A stretch of DNA of 5,651 bases from Anaerofilum sp. Lineage in GTDB: Bacteria > Bacillota > Clostridia > Oscillospirales > Ruminococcaceae. Positions 5,626-5,651 of the stretch are shown here, one piece after another. The notes below the pieces were generated by a model, which worked only from the letters and a program-made list of their open reading frames with translations, searched no databases and was not told the DNA's origin. The position numbers and the translations under genes are program-made. The number at the start of each line of letters is the position of its first letter. The first letter of the stretch is position 1. Location: assembly GCA_020024115.1 (NCBI GenBank), contig JAHHUF010000110.1, forward strand, positions 1 to 5,651, written 5' to 3'.

Positions 5626-5651
5626 GGTGGGAGATGGTGGATTCGAACCAC
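5625..5651 (-). tRNA. tRNA gene, 3' end only (isotype not certain)
   Basis: On the minus strand the sequence from the right edge reads GTGG-TTCGAAT-CCACC, most of a T-arm with the TTCGAAT loop; the first stem base lies outside the window. The acceptor 3' strand ATCTCCC, discriminator A and an encoded CCA (5627-5625) follow. The 5' acceptor strand should therefore be GGGAGAT. The anticodon lies outside the window. The end resembles clostridial tRNA-Tyr genes that I remember, but that is only a guess. Confidence 0.88.

Overview
The window looks like a chromosomal segment from a low-GC Gram-positive anaerobe, most likely a gut Clostridia species of the Oscillospiraceae/Lachnospiraceae type. The reasons are AT-rich sequence, Shine-Dalgarno sites of the AGGAGG type, TTGACA/TATAAT promoters, a CCA-encoding tRNA, and a zinc-ribbon membrane protein resembling the DUF6320 family of Firmicutes. 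The genus cannot be fixed from the sequence alone.

Left block, minus strand (1-2359): three genes are read leftwards, apparently as one operon. The first is a 436-aa acyltransferase of the alcohol acetyltransferase/condensation superfamily (HxxxDG motif). It overlaps by 16 nt a 234-aa protein with an N-terminal zinc ribbon and six membrane segments (DUF6320-like). After a 37-nt gap comes a DUF308/HdeD-type membrane protein that runs off the left edge.

Middle (2360-4010): an HSL-family alpha/beta hydrolase (esterase/lipase, 321 aa) is transcribed rightwards, divergent from the acyltransferase operon. The intergenic regions on both sides of it carry diverged copies of one short non-coding repeat with imperfect terminal inverted repeats (146 bp and 105 bp), in opposite orientation, so the hydrolase is bracketed by an inverted pair. 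The right copy sits inside a larger 12-bp inverted repeat that is followed by T6 and touches the -35 box of the next promoter.

Right block, plus strand (3944-5579): a consensus promoter (TTGACA, 17 bp, TATAAT) with a perfect TTAACA-T-TGTTAA palindrome at the start of transcription drives a MarR-family regulator. This gene is joined by an ATGA overlap to a FUSC-type (fusaric-acid-resistance-like) membrane protein, and a strong intrinsic terminator follows. The layout suggests an autoregulated repressor controlling an efflux-type membrane protein.

Right edge (5588-5651): the 3' end of a tRNA gene and its own terminator are on the minus strand and converge on the FUSC gene.

Working model: the acyltransferase and the divergent esterase suggest making and removing an acyl ester on an unknown substrate, with two membrane proteins alongside. 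The MarR-FUSC pair is a separate resistance/export unit. No transposase, phage gene, CRISPR array or recognisable defence system is present.
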